60,938 nucleotides of DNA, taken from NCBI GenBank assembly GCA_039801905.1, contig JBDRVQ010000006.1, positions 1 to 60,938 on the forward strand, in the 5' to 3' direction. The notes beneath the pieces are model-generated. The model made no database searches, was not told the DNA's origin, and worked only from the letters and a program-made list of their open reading frames with translations. Both the position numbers and the translations under genes were made by a program. This DNA is from a candidate division WOR-3 bacterium. Its GTDB lineage: Bacteria > Hydrothermota > Tepidihabitantia > Tepidihabitantales > JBDRVQ01. Positions 36,058-45,811 of this stretch are shown here, piece after piece (position 1 is the first letter of the stretch; the number at the start of each line of letters is the position of its first letter).

Positions 36058-37271
36058 CTTCCCTCCTTACTTTTTGGTTGTTTAATTATCAAGGTGAGTA
36101 CCATTCCGATTAAACAGAGAAGACCGGCGACCCAAAAGGCTAAATTATAACTCTTGGTCTTTTCCAAGACCTGGGGGGCAAAGATATTTCCCAAAAGCCC
36201 ACCAATCCCGTAGGCAGTAAATACTAAACCGTAGTTCACTCCCACATTTTTTGTTCCGTAGAAATCCGCAGTGACCGCCGGAAAGACTGCCAGATAACCA
36301 CCAAAGCAGAGACCGACCAAAGAGATGCCAATCCAGTAGTAGGAGGGAAAGAGAGGAATTATGTTGTATAATAAGACCGCAACCCCACAGATGAGAAAGA
36401 TGAGAAGTAAGGTTTTCATCCGGCCCAAACTATCAGAGATTTTCCCCCACAGGATCCTTCCTAAGGCATTGAAGATCGCTAATGTGCTCACCGCTAAGGC
36501 AGCAGTCTCTTTGGAAACCTTTGCCAGTTCCTGCCCGATTGGTGAAGTCTGTCCAATTATCATTAGACCAGTAGCACAGCCAAAGAAATAAATGAGCCAA
36601 ATTAGATAGAAAGAGCCAGTGGCAAGCATCTCCCCTGGGGTATAGCCATAAGCAGTGGCGGTGGAAGATGGTGGAGGAGTCCAACCCTCTGGTTTATAAC
36701 CTTCTGGGGGATTCCTTAAAATCTGGGCACCAATTATTACTAAAATAAGGAAAATAATCCCTAAAATTACGAAGGTATTAAAAACATTGACGCTATCAAT
36801 TAAAGCCCGGGCAACTGGGGCAACGATTAAAGCCCCAGCACCAAATCCAGCCACGGAAATGCCGGTAATTAAACCGCGCATATCCGGAAACCATTTCACA
36901 CCGGTGGAAATTGGGCAGACATAAGCGAGGCCAATACCGATACCAGAGATTATGCCGTAGGAGACAACAATTCCGGGAAAGGTTTTCAGAAGACCGGAGA
37001 GAATAAGCCCTAAACCCAAAAGGATGCCACCAACTGTCGCTACCAATCTCGGTCCTTTCTTATCCTGCCATCTTCCGCCGATGATGGTGGCAATGGCAAA
37101 AGAAATTAGAACTAAGGCGAAAGGTAAAGTGGCTTGGGTTGGTGTTAATTTCAAAGGTTCGCCCTGTAACGGTTTTCTAAATACCGACCAAGCATAAATT
37201 GCCCCGAGGCAGAGTTGGATGATAATTGCCCCAACCATTATCAACCAGCGGTTAAACCCTTTATTGCTCAT
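36054..37271 (-). CDS. OFA-family MFS transporter
   Basis: A 405-residue permease with 12 predicted helices. The N-terminal half has LCLGAIYAWSVFRKPL and GGRWQDKKGPR, both characteristic of the oxalate/formate antiporter family. VCPISTGVKWFPDMRGL and the central NPPEGYKPEGW loop are also typical. Family members carry oxalate, formate, lactate or similar small acids. Coupling to malic enzyme suggests an organic-acid substrate, but the residue pattern does not say which. The ATG has a GGAGG site. Its 5' region follows the acs terminator. Confidence 0.9.
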   Translation of the reverse strand: MSNKGFNRWLIMVGAIIIQLCLGAIYAWSVFRKPLQGEPLKLTPTQATLPFALVLISFAIATIIGGRWQDKKGPRLVATVGGILLGLGLILSGLLKTFPGIVVSYGIISGIGIGLAYVCPISTGVKWFPDMRGLITGISVAGFGAGALIVAPVARALIDSVNVFNTFVILGIIFLILVIIGAQILRNPPEGYKPEGWTPPPSSTATAYGYTPGEMLATGSFYLIWLIYFFGCATGLMIIGQTSPIGQELAKVSKETAALAVSTLAIFNALGRILWGKISDSLGRMKTLLLIFLICGVAVLLYNIIPLFPSYYWIGISLVGLCFGGYLAVFPAVTADFYGTKNVGVNYGLVFTAYGIGGLLGNIFAPQVLEKTKSYNLAFWVAGLLCLIGMVLTLIIKQPKSKEGR

Positions 37272-37282
37272 CTTCCCTCCTT

Positions 37283-37339
37283 AAAAATAAAAAGGAGATA
37301 GAAAGGATAACTTCTGCTTGTCATCCCTCCTATCTCCTT
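37283..37339 (-). terminator. Intrinsic terminator of acs
   Basis: Minus strand: AAGGAGATAG (37330-37339) pairs perfectly with CTATCTCCTT (37292-37301), followed by a T-rich run (TTTATTTTT). The loop is ~28 nt. It lies between the acs stop and the OFA gene start. Confidence 0.7.
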
Positions 37340-37357
37340 CTCTAACCTCTGCGTCTC

Positions 37358-39256
37358 TTACTCCTCCAAAGTTGAGGTATCGCCAATCGGCAAACCCAAC
37401 GCTTGCGCTTTTAGGAGGCGGCGCATTATCTTGCCGGAACGAGTTTTTGGCAGTTTATCGCGAAATTCAATCTCTTCTGGACGGGCGATTGGTCCGATCT
37501 CTTTTGCCACCCATTCCTTTAACTCTTTACTCAATTCTTCAGAAGGGGTAAAACCGACCTTTAATACGACATAAGCCTTGGGCACATCCCCCTTCACTTC
37601 GTGAGGAATCCCAATCACCGCAGCCTCCGCGACCGCGGGATGAGCCACTAGGGCACTTTCCACCTCTGCGGTTCCCAAGCGATGGCCAGCGACATTTAAG
37701 ACCTCATCCGCTCGTCCCCGGAACCAGAAATACCCATCCTCATCAATTGTGGCAGAATCACCGGTGAGATAGACATTGGGAAAACGAGACCAATAAACCT
37801 GTTTATACCTTTCCGGGTCTTTATAAAGGGTTCTGAGCATTGCGGGCCAGGGTTTGGTCAAAACCGCCAAACCGTTCTCATTTGGTTTTATCGGTTTGCC
37901 TTCTGAATTATAAACGGTTGCCCCAAATCCCGGCAGGGGCTTTGTTGCCGAGCCCGGTTTTAATGGGGTAATTGGTAATGGGGAGATAACAAAGGTCCCA
38001 GTCTCAGTTTGCCACCAGGTATCCATAATTGGACAGCGCTCATTACCGATATTCTTATAATACCAACGCCAGGCTTCCGGATTGATCGGTTCACCAACCG
38101 AACCTAAAAGTCTTAAACTTGATAAATTATATTTCTTTGCCCATTCCTCTCCATAGCGCATATGCATTCTTATCGCGGTGGGCGAGGTATAAAGAATTGT
38201 CACCTTTTCCCTTTCAATCATTTTCCACCATCTTCCCGGATCCGGATAGTCGGGAGCACCTTCGTACAAAATGGAGGTAGCGCCAAGCATTAGTGGCGCA
38301 TACACAATATAACTATGACCGGTGACCCAGCCGATATCTGCAGCGCACCACCAAATATCGGAATCTTTTATATCAAAGACATATTTTAAAGTGGTATAGG
38401 TGCCAACCGCATAACCACCATGGACATGAACCACACCCTTAGGTTTACCCGTTGTGCCTGAGGTGTAAAGGAGATAAAGAATATCCTCTGAGTCCATCAC
38501 CTCTGTTGGGCACTCATCCGATTCCGAAGCGACAACTTCTGACCAGAAGACATCCCTACCGGAATGCATCGGCACTTTTCTCTTCGCCCGCTCAAAGACA
38601 ATAACCTTTTCTACGGATGGACAATCTTTCAATGCCTCATCCGCATTCTCCTTTAAGGGGACAAATTTTCCTCTCCGGAAACCACCATCCGCGGTGATCA
38701 AAACCTTTGACTCGGAGTCAATAATCCTATCCTTTAGGGAAGTAGCAGAAAATCCGGAAAAGACAACCGAGTGGATAGCACCGATTTTAGCACAAGCCAG
38801 CATCGCAATCGGTAATTGGGGAATCATCGGTAAATAGATTGTCACCCGGTCACCCTTTTTCACACCAAATCTTTTTAAGGTATTAGCCAGCCGGTTAACT
38901 TCTTTATAAAGGTCAAGATAGGTCCACCTTTCTACCTCTCCGGGTTCCCCCTCAAAAATGTAAGCGACCTTATCCTTCCGCTCGGTCTTAATGTGGCGAT
39001 CCAAAGCATTATGAGCGATATTTATCTTTCCTCCCACGAACCATTTGGCAAATGGCAGATTCCATTCCAGAACTCGCTCCCAAGGTTTAAACCATTCCAA
39101 TTCCTTTGCCATTTCGCCCCAATACCATTCTTGATCTTCCGCGCGTTTCAGGAGTTCGTCAAGGTCCCTTATTCCGAAACGGTCCATAAACTTTTTGATA
39201 TTGCTATTCTCTACTATCTCCTTCGGTGGATAGTAGAATTTCTTCTCTTCGGCCAT
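37358..39256 (-). CDS. acs: Acetyl-CoA synthetase (AMP-forming)
   Basis: Activates acetate with ATP to acetyl-CoA. ANL-superfamily motifs: [11 protein letters not shown] near 265, DTWWQTETG (acetate-CoA ligase signature) near 410, [18 protein letters not shown] near 515, and the C-terminal [10 protein letters not shown], whose Lys is catalytic and is the classic site of inhibition by acetylation. Length 632 is typical. It is flanked upstream by a CoA-transferase fused to a GNAT domain, a possible regulator of that Lys. The promoter has a normal leader with a GGGGGA site. Confidence 0.95.
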   Translation of the reverse strand: MAEEKKFYYPPKEIVENSNIKKFMDRFGIRDLDELLKRAEDQEWYWGEMAKELEWFKPWERVLEWNLPFAKWFVGGKINIAHNALDRHIKTERKDKVAYIFEGEPGEVERWTYLDLYKEVNRLANTLKRFGVKKGDRVTIYLPMIPQLPIAMLACAKIGAIHSVVFSGFSATSLKDRIIDSESKVLITADGGFRRGKFVPLKENADEALKDCPSVEKVIVFERAKRKVPMHSGRDVFWSEVVASESDECPTEVMDSEDILYLLYTSGTTGKPKGVVHVHGGYAVGTYTTLKYVFDIKDSDIWWCAADIGWVTGHSYIVYAPLMLGATSILYEGAPDYPDPGRWWKMIEREKVTILYTSPTAIRMHMRYGEEWAKKYNLSSLRLLGSVGEPINPEAWRWYYKNIGNERCPIMDTWWQTETGTFVISPLPITPLKPGSATKPLPGFGATVYNSEGKPIKPNENGLAVLTKPWPAMLRTLYKDPERYKQVYWSRFPNVYLTGDSATIDEDGYFWFRGRADEVLNVAGHRLGTAEVESALVAHPAVAEAAVIGIPHEVKGDVPKAYVVLKVGFTPSEELSKELKEWVAKEIGPIARPEEIEFRDKLPKTRSGKIMRRLLKAQALGLPIGDTSTLEE

Positions 39257-39302
39257 ATTTTAATCCCCCTTATTTTTTCTTTTTTGAAGATATAAAACTT
39301 TA

Positions 39303-39330
39303 ATTTTAATAAGCAAAGAGAAAAAGTCAA
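39303..39330 (-). promoter_or_regulatory. Promoter of acs
   Basis: Minus strand: TTGACT (39325-39330), a 16-bp spacer and TAAAAT (39303-39308). About 40 nt of leader precede the ATG. Confidence 0.6.
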
Positions 39331-39333
39331 TCT

Positions 39334-41187
39334 CTATTTCTTTTCTGTGAACTCCATCATTAGGGTATAAACCCCATCTTCCCACTGCGTCCGCACGGGA
39401 TAATTCATCGGGTTTTTGGAAAAAAGCCGATAAGCCCGAACATTGGTATCCAACACATACCCGATGAATCCCTTTATTCCTTTCATCTTGGCGACTTTAA
39501 TCAAATAATGAAATAACTCTCTTCCGATTCCTTTATTCTGCCATTCATCAGCAATGACTACTGCAAATTCCGCAAATCCAGTGGCTTTATCCTTACTATA
39601 CCGCGCCACACCGATTATCTTCTCCCCTTCCGGCTTCTTCAGCACCGCCACAATCGCCATTTCATCCTCATAATCAACATTCACAAATTTTTTCAATTTT
39701 TCGTGAGGCATAGCCGTGAGATAAGAGAAGAAACGATAATAGATCGTCTCTTGGGAGAAGGAATAGAAAAGCTCCCGCATCAACGGTTCATCGGTTGGTT
39801 TTATCGGCCGGAAGAATATCCTCTCTCCCCTTTTCGTCTCCGCCCAGAATTCCAACTCCTCCGGATAGCGGGCTTCCGCTAAAATCTCGGGTTGGTCCTT
39901 ATAAACGTAATTTAATTCCTTTGCCTTTCTTAAAAGTTCCGAACGAAATTTAGGATGGGCAATAGCGATCAGAGAAAGTGCTCTCTCCCGAATTGTTTTA
40001 CCGTGCAGATAAGCAATCCCCCATTCGGTTACTACATAATGGACATCCCCTCGGGTTGTGACAACCCCCGCGCCTTCGGAAAGGGATGGGACAATCCGGG
40101 AAATGGTTTCACCCTTTCGGGTTGAAGGAAGAACGATGATTGGCTTTCCTCCCTTAGCCCGCGCGGCGCCCCGGATGAAATCCAATTGTCCACCAATTCC
40201 CGAATAGAACTGATAACCCAAGGAATCGGCACAGACCTGACCCGTTAAATCAATCTCCAATGCAGAATTTATCGCCACCATCTTTTCGTTCTGAGCGATA
40301 ATTATCGGGTCGTTAGTATAATCTACAGGGTGGAATTCAAAGAATGGATTATTGTGAAGATAATCGTAGAGCCTTTTCGTGCCCATCGCAAAAGAGGCGA
40401 TCACCTTTCCCGGATGGAGGGTTTTCTTCTTATTGGTAATTACCCCACTCTCAATCAAATCAATGAGACTGTCCGAGAAGACTTCGGTGTGAACCCCCAA
40501 ATCCTTCTTATTTGTCAGAAACTCCAAAAGAACATTGGGCACTCCGCCGTAACCGACCTGTAAGGTTGAACCATCTTCTACCAGATCCGCCACATTCTTA
40601 GCAATCCTCCTTACAACCTCTGGGCTCGCTTTTACCGTATATTCGATTAACGGCTCTTCGGAATAGACCAATATATCAATATCATCAATATGAATAAAAG
40701 AATCACCCAAAGTTCGGGGCATATTGGGATTGATCTCCGCAATTACTAACTTCGCCACTTCACACGCGGGCTTGGTAATATCAACCGAAATCCCAAAACT
40801 GCAATACCCGTACTCATCCGGCGGAGAAAGTTGAACTAAGGCACAATCAATCGGTAGACGGCCGCTTCGAAAAAGTTGAGGAATTTCGGAAAGGAAGATG
40901 GGTGTGTAATCCGCCCTCCCCTCCCAAACCGCCTTTCGCACATTACCACTGATGAAAAAGGCATTCGCACGAAATTTACTTGATAATGTCTCCTCAGCAT
41001 AAGGGGCAACCCCTAAGGTCAAGATGTGAGCAATCTCCACATCTTCTGCCGGTGCTTGGGCTAGCGCCCGTACCAAACTCTGGGGTGTGGCGCAAGCCGA
41101 ACCAATAAAAACCCGGTAACCCGATTTTATTGCCCGAACCGCTTCTTCTGGACTCACCAATCTTTCCCGCCAATTAATCTTTCTCAT
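39334..41187 (-). CDS. Acetyl-CoA hydrolase/CoA-transferase fused to a GNAT acetyltransferase
   Basis: Residues ~1-440 are a class I-like CoA-transferase/acetyl-CoA hydrolase: VGYGGVPNVL, the ALEIDLTGQVCADS region, GIGGQLDFIRGA and the C-terminal TEWGIAYLHGK. Residues ~460-617 are a complete GNAT domain: RPIKPTDEPLM at its start and WQNKGIGRELFHYLIKVA as the acetyl-CoA loop. The first half would move CoA between acids; the second could acetylate lysines. The second ATG (41187) sits where the -10 box predicts the transcript start. It lies upstream of acs, separated by acs's own promoter. Related fusions occur in various bacteria; the substrates are not evident. Confidence 0.88.
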   Translation of the reverse strand: MRKINWRERLVSPEEAVRAIKSGYRVFIGSACATPQSLVRALAQAPAEDVEIAHILTLGVAPYAEETLSSKFRANAFFISGNVRKAVWEGRADYTPIFLSEIPQLFRSGRLPIDCALVQLSPPDEYGYCSFGISVDITKPACEVAKLVIAEINPNMPRTLGDSFIHIDDIDILVYSEEPLIEYTVKASPEVVRRIAKNVADLVEDGSTLQVGYGGVPNVLLEFLTNKKDLGVHTEVFSDSLIDLIESGVITNKKKTLHPGKVIASFAMGTKRLYDYLHNNPFFEFHPVDYTNDPIIIAQNEKMVAINSALEIDLTGQVCADSLGYQFYSGIGGQLDFIRGAARAKGGKPIIVLPSTRKGETISRIVPSLSEGAGVVTTRGDVHYVVTEWGIAYLHGKTIRERALSLIAIAHPKFRSELLRKAKELNYVYKDQPEILAEARYPEELEFWAETKRGERIFFRPIKPTDEPLMRELFYSFSQETIYYRFFSYLTAMPHEKLKKFVNVDYEDEMAIVAVLKKPEGEKIIGVARYSKDKATGFAEFAVVIADEWQNKGIGRELFHYLIKVAKMKGIKGFIGYVLDTNVRAYRLFSKNPMNYPVRTQWEDGVYTLMMEFTEKK

Positions 41188-41192
41188 CATGG

Positions 41193-41221
41193 AGTATAAA
41201 TCCTTTTCTAATTTTTGTCAA
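41193..41221 (-). promoter_or_regulatory. Promoter of the CoA-transferase/GNAT gene
   Basis: Minus strand: TTGACA (41216-41221), a 17-bp spacer and TATACT (41193-41198). The second ATG (41187) is 5 bp downstream, so the transcript should be leaderless. Confidence 0.72.
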
Positions 41222-41361
41222 CGGAAATATTCACAACGAAGGCTGGGTCATTGCCATTAATTTTGCCTTGGCATATAGGCTTTTCAAATCTTATCCTATC
41301 CCGCTCTTTTTCTCTTTCACTTTCATTTTCTAATTCTCTTCGCATTAAAAGAAAATTATGG

Positions 41362-41389
41362 TTGACTTTTTCTAAAAAGTTACTATAAT
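41362..41389 (+). promoter_or_regulatory. Promoter of tRNA-Ile and sppA
   Basis: TTGACT (41362-41367), a 16-bp spacer and a perfect TATAAT (41384-41389), 11 bp before the tRNA 5' end. Confidence 0.75.
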
Positions 41390-41400
41390 TATCTTATAAA

Positions 41401-41473
41401 GGGCCTATAGCTCAGTTGGCAGAGCATCCCGCTGATAACGGGAAGGTCAGAGGTTCGATTCCTCTTAGGCCCA
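41401..41473 (+). tRNA. tRNA-Ile (anticodon GAT)
   Basis: A 73-nt cloverleaf. Acceptor GGGCCTA pairs perfectly with TAGGCCC and is followed by discriminator A (41473). D stem GCTC/GAGC, anticodon stem TCCCG/CGGGA with loop CTGATAA (GAT), variable AGGTC, T arm AGAGG-TTCGATT-CCTCT. CCA is not encoded. sppA begins 11 bp after it and must share its transcript. Confidence 0.97.
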
Positions 41474-41484
41474 TACTCCTTTCT

Positions 41485-42327
41485 ATGGGGAATAAACCCT
41501 TAACCATCACTGCGGTAATCTTAGTAATCGCCTTCCTCCTTCTAATTTTTCTTATCGGTATTTTAATCCCAGGAAGATTTCGCCCTCCATCAGAAACAGT
41601 AGCAATTGTTGAAGTTTCGGGGATAATCCGAGATGCACGGGAGGTGGTAAGGGAAATTAAAAATTTTAGTAAAGAACCTAATGTGAAGGCAATCATAATT
41701 CGGATTGAAAGTCCCGGCGGGCTGGTAGCCCCAACCCAAGAGATCTTTGAAGAGATAAAGGAGGCGAAAAGAAAGGGGAAAAAGGTAGTTGCCTCAATGG
41801 GCTCAATCGCTACCTCCGGTGGTTTCTACATCGCTTTGCCTTGTGATAAAATTGTTGCCAACCCCGGAACTATAACCGGTTCTATCGGTGTGATTATGAA
41901 TTTTCCTATTCTGGAAAAGTTACTCCAAAAATTAGGAATTAGTTTTGAGACGATAAAGTCTGAAGAGTATAAAGATATTGGCTCCCCCTTCCGAATGATG
42001 AAAAAAGAGGAAAGGGAATTATTAAAAGAAGTAGTTGATGATGTTTACCAAGACTTTTTAGAAAAAATCGCCGAAGAGAGAAAAATCTCCCTAAAAGATA
42101 TTAAAAAGTTTGCTGACGGCCGAATATTCTCCGGAAGACAAGCGAAAGAGATTGGGTTAGTTGATACCTTAGGCGGTTTAGAAACCGCCATCAAAATTGC
42201 CTCTGCCCTCGCCCAAATTAAAAAGGAACCCAAAATTCTTAAAGAGAAAAGATTTTTCCCTTTTCGCTTAATTCTTAACTACTTAAATCGCCTATCTCTT
42301 CCCGAATTATTATATCTCCCTCAATAG
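41485..42327 (+). CDS. sppA: Signal peptide peptidase SppA
   Basis: Cleaves left-over signal peptides in the membrane. The start is MGNKPLT at 41485, because an upstream in-frame extension would read through the tRNA. A membrane helix (~8-30) is followed by a ClpP-like domain with the oxyanion loop ESPGG, nucleophile Ser111 (IATSGGFY) and general base Lys163 (EEYKDIGS). Length 280 fits the short, single-domain form. There is no Shine-Dalgarno site in the 11 bp after the tRNA, so the messenger may be released by tRNA 3' processing and translated without a leader. Confidence 0.92.
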   Translation: MGNKPLTITAVILVIAFLLLIFLIGILIPGRFRPPSETVAIVEVSGIIRDAREVVREIKNFSKEPNVKAIIIRIESPGGLVAPTQEIFEEIKEAKRKGKKVVASMGSIATSGGFYIALPCDKIVANPGTITGSIGVIMNFPILEKLLQKLGISFETIKSEEYKDIGSPFRMMKKEERELLKEVVDDVYQDFLEKIAEERKISLKDIKKFADGRIFSGRQAKEIGLVDTLGGLETAIKIASALAQIKKEPKILKEKRFFPFRLILNYLNRLSLPELLYLPQ

Positions 42328-42343
42328 ATCAATAGAGAAGAAA

Positions 42344-42754
42344 CTATTCCTCTCCTTCTTCCTCACCCATCTGGAAAATTTCCCGAAAAGCCTTCTTCAT
42401 CTCTTTGTCTGTGGCGCGACATTTTGCGTACCACTCCTTTCTCGCTTCATCAGTAGTTAAGCCATCATATTCTGCTAAATAGGTTTTTAACTGGGCAATT
42501 TTCCCGTTCACCTCGTCAATCTTCGCCTTTTGCTCTTCGGTGGGATTGGGAATCTCTCCTAATCTCCTTTGGAAGCGCTCCTCAAATTTGGCAAGTCTTT
42601 TCTCTTCCCGGATTTTGTAATTTCGGTAGTCTTCTTCCGTCATTGTCCGTTTTCCTTCCAATACCGCGGAACCACGGCGGGCGACAATAGTGAAGATGAT
42701 CGTCGCCACAACTAAAATGCCAACGATTGTCCAAACGATGGTTCGTGTCTTCAT
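42344..42754 (-). CDS. Small membrane-anchored coiled-coil protein
   Basis: 136 residues. One N-terminal helix (~6-25) is followed by a highly charged helical part (EERFQRRLGE, EEQKAKIDEVNGKIAQLKTYL) that should form a coiled coil, and an acidic tail. No family recognised. It is 15 bp downstream of secA, with a GGAGGAGG site, so it is co-transcribed. It may be a periplasmic or cytosolic accessory of secretion, but only position argues for this. It could equally be a respiratory or periplasmic heavy-metal-sensor-like (CpxP) helix bundle. Confidence 0.55.
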   Translation of the reverse strand: MKTRTIVWTIVGILVVATIIFTIVARRGSAVLEGKRTMTEEDYRNYKIREEKRLAKFEERFQRRLGEIPNPTEEQKAKIDEVNGKIAQLKTYLAEYDGLTTDEARKEWYAKCRATDKEMKKAFREIFQMGEEEGEE

Positions 42755-42769
42755 TTCCTCCTCCTCATT

Positions 42770-45739
42770 TTATATATTTTTTCCACAGCATTTTTTATAT
42801 TTCTTGCCCGAACCACAAGGGCAAGGTTCATTTCGCCCAACCCGGGGAGAAACCTTTACCGGCACCTTTTCCGGAACCGGTTGCTCCCCTGGAGTGGCAG
42901 TTAAAACTGGTTTATAAGCCCGAAGTGGTACCTTTGGTCTTCCCTTTTCTTCCGTTTCAATTTCGGCTCGGAAGAAAAGGGTTAAACTCTCTCGGTGAAA
43001 GGAGGCAAGGGTCTCCTGAAAGAGATTGAAGGACTCCTGTTTATATTCCAAAAGCGGGTCTTTCTGACCGTAGGCAACCCAATTGATCCCTTCCCGAAGC
43101 AAATCAATGCTGTAAAGATGGTCGCGCCAACGGTTGTCAATGGTGCGGAGGAAGACGAAACGGAAAAAATCGGTAAACTTCTCTTGCAACTCTTCTCGCC
43201 TCTGCTCAAACCTCGTTTCCGCGATCTGGAGTAATTTCTCCTTTAGGATCTCCCTCTTCATCTTCGGAATTTCTTCCTCCGGAATTGAAAAATCAACAAA
43301 GAAGATTAAACCAAACTCACCCCTCAGTTCATTCCAAGACCATTCCGTCGGGTCTTTTTCCGAAGTATATTTGGCCAAAAGTTCATCAATCACAAAACTG
43401 GCTGATTCCAGGAAGGCGTTTTTCAAATCCTCCCCTTTTAAATACTGATCACGGAGATGATAAATCACCTCCCTTTGCTTATTCATCACATCGTCAAACT
43501 CTAAGAGGTGCTTCCGAATTTCAAAGTTCCGCATCTCCACCCTTTTTTGGGCATTAGCGATTGCCTTCGTCACCAATGGGTGTTGAAGAGGTTCCATCTC
43601 CTTCTGGCCAAATCTCTCCATAATCTCGACCATCCGGTCCGACCCGAAAAGCCGCATTAGGTCGTCTTCTAAGGAAAGGAAGAAACGGGAAGAGCCGGGA
43701 TCACCCTGGCGGCCACTCCGACCCCGGAGTTGGTTATCAATCCTTCGCGCCTCATGCCTCTCCGTGCCGATGATATAAAGACCGCAAGGACATTCTTTTA
43801 AGCATCTCCCTGGCTCCTCTTCCCAATAAGAACATTTCCCGCCCTCCGGGCTATTGATATAGCATCTTTCTCCTTTCACCACACCCGGCTCTAATTTGAT
43901 ATCCGTACCCCGACCCGCCATATTGGTGGCAATCGTTACTGCATACTTCCGCCCCGCTTTGGCAACAATCTCCGCCTCCCTTTGGTGGTGACGAGCATTT
44001 AAGACTTCGTGGTTAATACCCCGGCGCCGAAGAAGGCGAGATAAAACCTCTGAGGTCTCAACCGAAGTCGTTCCCACCAAAATCGGTCTCCCTACTTTAT
44101 GCCACTTTTCAATCTCGTCAATAATTGCCTTAAATTTCTCGTTCTTTGTTTTATAAATGATATCGGGATAATCAATTCTCCTCACCGGCTTATTGGTGGG
44201 AATTTCAATAACATCTAACTTATAAATGTGCATAAATTCGGTGGCTTCGGTCATCGCGGTTCCGGTCATCCCGGCTAATTTCTCATACATCCGGAAATAG
44301 TTCTGTAAAGTGATGGTGGCAAAAGTTTGGGTCTCCTCCTGAACCCGAACCCCTTCCTTTGCTTCCAAAGCCTGGTGGATACCATCCGAAAACCGCCGAC
44401 CGGGCATCAACCGGCCGGTAAACTCGTCAACGATCACTACCTTCCCCTCCTGGACGATATAATCAACGTCTTTCTTGAAGTGGTCAAAGGCTTTCAATAA
44501 AGCCCGGAGGGCTTCTAATTTTTCATTCTTTTTAGCGTAATTCTCAAAGACCTTTTCCTTCTCAAAAATTTTCTCCCGTGGGGATAACTTCTCGTTACGA
44601 TCAACTTTTTTCAGTTCCGTATCCAAATCGGGGAGGAGGAAGAAGTTTGGGTCTTTAAGTCGCTCACAAATAAATTTCTCCCCAATCTCCGTTAAACGAA
44701 TCGTATGGTCCTTTTCGTCAGTCACATAATATAACTCTTCGTCAATAAGGGGGAACTTCTTATCCCGGAGAAATTCCAATTCTGTTTTCTCAATTAACCT
44801 TTTAATTTCCGTTTCCCGCTCCGCTTTTAATAGTTGGGTATTCTTTGGGGAACCTCTCTTTGCCTGGAGAAATTTTATCCCCGCCTCTTTCTCCTTTCCC
44901 TCCTTTAATAATCTTTTCGCCTCCTCTACCAACCGATTAACCAAAACCGTCTGGCGATTATACAATTCCCGCACCGCCGGGGTCAAATTGTCAAAACGCC
45001 TCTCACTAGCCGCCACCGGACCGGAGATGATTAAAGGGGTCCGGGCTTCATCAATTAGAATACTATCAACCTCATCAATGATGGCGTAGTAATGTCCTCT
45101 TTGGACCTTATCCTCCCAGCGCAAAACCATATTATCCCTTAAATAATCAAACCCAAATTCGTTATTCGTCCCATAAGTAATGTCACAACCGTATTGAACC
45201 TTTCTCTCCTCAGGGCTCATCCCCATTTGAATACAACCGACAGAAACTCCTAAAAACTCGTAGACCGGGCCCATCCACTCCCTATCCCTTCTCGCCAGAT
45301 AATCGTTAACCGTTACTAAATGGACACCTCTTTTTGTTAAGGCATTAAGGTAGAGAGGCATTGTCGCCACCAGGGTTTTTCCCTCTCCGGTCTTCATCTC
45401 CGCAATCTTCCCTTCATGGAGAACGATTGCCCCCAAAAGTTGGCAATCAAATGGGACCATATCCCAAGTTATCTCAATATCACAAACAAGCCATTTCTTC
45501 CCCAAAAGGCGCCGGCAGGCTTCTTTCACTAAGGCATAGGCTTCAATCATTAAGCCATCAAGGCTTTCCCCATCCTTCACTCTTTTGATAAAATCCTCAG
45601 TCTTTTTTGGAAAGTCTTCGTCTCTCAGATTTTTAAAAGATTCCCAGACTTCGTTTATCTTTTCCACCAAGGGCCAAAGCCTTTTCAGCTCCCGCTCGTT
45701 CTTCGTGCCACCGAATATCTTCTTAATTACCGCAAGCAT
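42770..45739 (-). CDS. secA: SecA protein-translocation ATPase
   Basis: Drives proteins through SecYEG. The start at 45739 (MLAVIKKIFGG) is preferred: the longer frame would begin inside the -35 box. Walker A KTGEGKT is near residue 116, the DEAD-type IIDEVDSILIDEARTP near 205. A long charged insert around 250-340 matches the enlarged SecA of Bacteroidetes-like bacteria. Motif VI is in IDNQLRGRSGRQGDPG. The C-terminus has a zinc SEC-C motif (PCPCGSGKKYKKCC). An extra patch with five cysteines in ~27 residues lies just before GLYIIGTERHE (nt ~43790-43880). It supplies the exported proteins of this window. Confidence 0.97.
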   Translation of the reverse strand: MLAVIKKIFGGTKNERELKRLWPLVEKINEVWESFKNLRDEDFPKKTEDFIKRVKDGESLDGLMIEAYALVKEACRRLLGKKWLVCDIEITWDMVPFDCQLLGAIVLHEGKIAEMKTGEGKTLVATMPLYLNALTKRGVHLVTVNDYLARRDREWMGPVYEFLGVSVGCIQMGMSPEERKVQYGCDITYGTNNEFGFDYLRDNMVLRWEDKVQRGHYYAIIDEVDSILIDEARTPLIISGPVAASERRFDNLTPAVRELYNRQTVLVNRLVEEAKRLLKEGKEKEAGIKFLQAKRGSPKNTQLLKAERETEIKRLIEKTELEFLRDKKFPLIDEELYYVTDEKDHTIRLTEIGEKFICERLKDPNFFLLPDLDTELKKVDRNEKLSPREKIFEKEKVFENYAKKNEKLEALRALLKAFDHFKKDVDYIVQEGKVVIVDEFTGRLMPGRRFSDGIHQALEAKEGVRVQEETQTFATITLQNYFRMYEKLAGMTGTAMTEATEFMHIYKLDVIEIPTNKPVRRIDYPDIIYKTKNEKFKAIIDEIEKWHKVGRPILVGTTSVETSEVLSRLLRRRGINHEVLNARHHQREAEIVAKAGRKYAVTIATNMAGRGTDIKLEPGVVKGERCYINSPEGGKCSYWEEEPGRCLKECPCGLYIIGTERHEARRIDNQLRGRSGRQGDPGSSRFFLSLEDDLMRLFGSDRMVEIMERFGQKEMEPLQHPLVTKAIANAQKRVEMRNFEIRKHLLEFDDVMNKQREVIYHLRDQYLKGEDLKNAFLESASFVIDELLAKYTSEKDPTEWSWNELRGEFGLIFFVDFSIPEEEIPKMKREILKEKLLQIAETRFEQRREELQEKFTDFFRFVFLRTIDNRWRDHLYSIDLLREGINWVAYGQKDPLLEYKQESFNLFQETLASFHRESLTLFFRAEIETEEKGRPKVPLRAYKPVLTATPGEQPVPEKVPVKVSPRVGRNEPCPCGSGKKYKKCCGKNI

Positions 45740-45750
45740 TTTCTGATTAA

Positions 45751-45778
45751 ATTTTAGTTGGAAAATGGTATTTGTCAA
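45751..45778 (-). promoter_or_regulatory. Promoter of secA
   Basis: Minus strand: TTGACA (45773-45778), a 16-bp spacer and TAAAAT (45751-45756). The chosen ATG (45739) is 11 bp downstream, leaving a leader of ~5 nt without a Shine-Dalgarno site. Confidence 0.7.
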
Positions 45779-45811
45779 GGAGAAGGATTAAGGGTGAGAT
45801 TGGCTAAGGAA

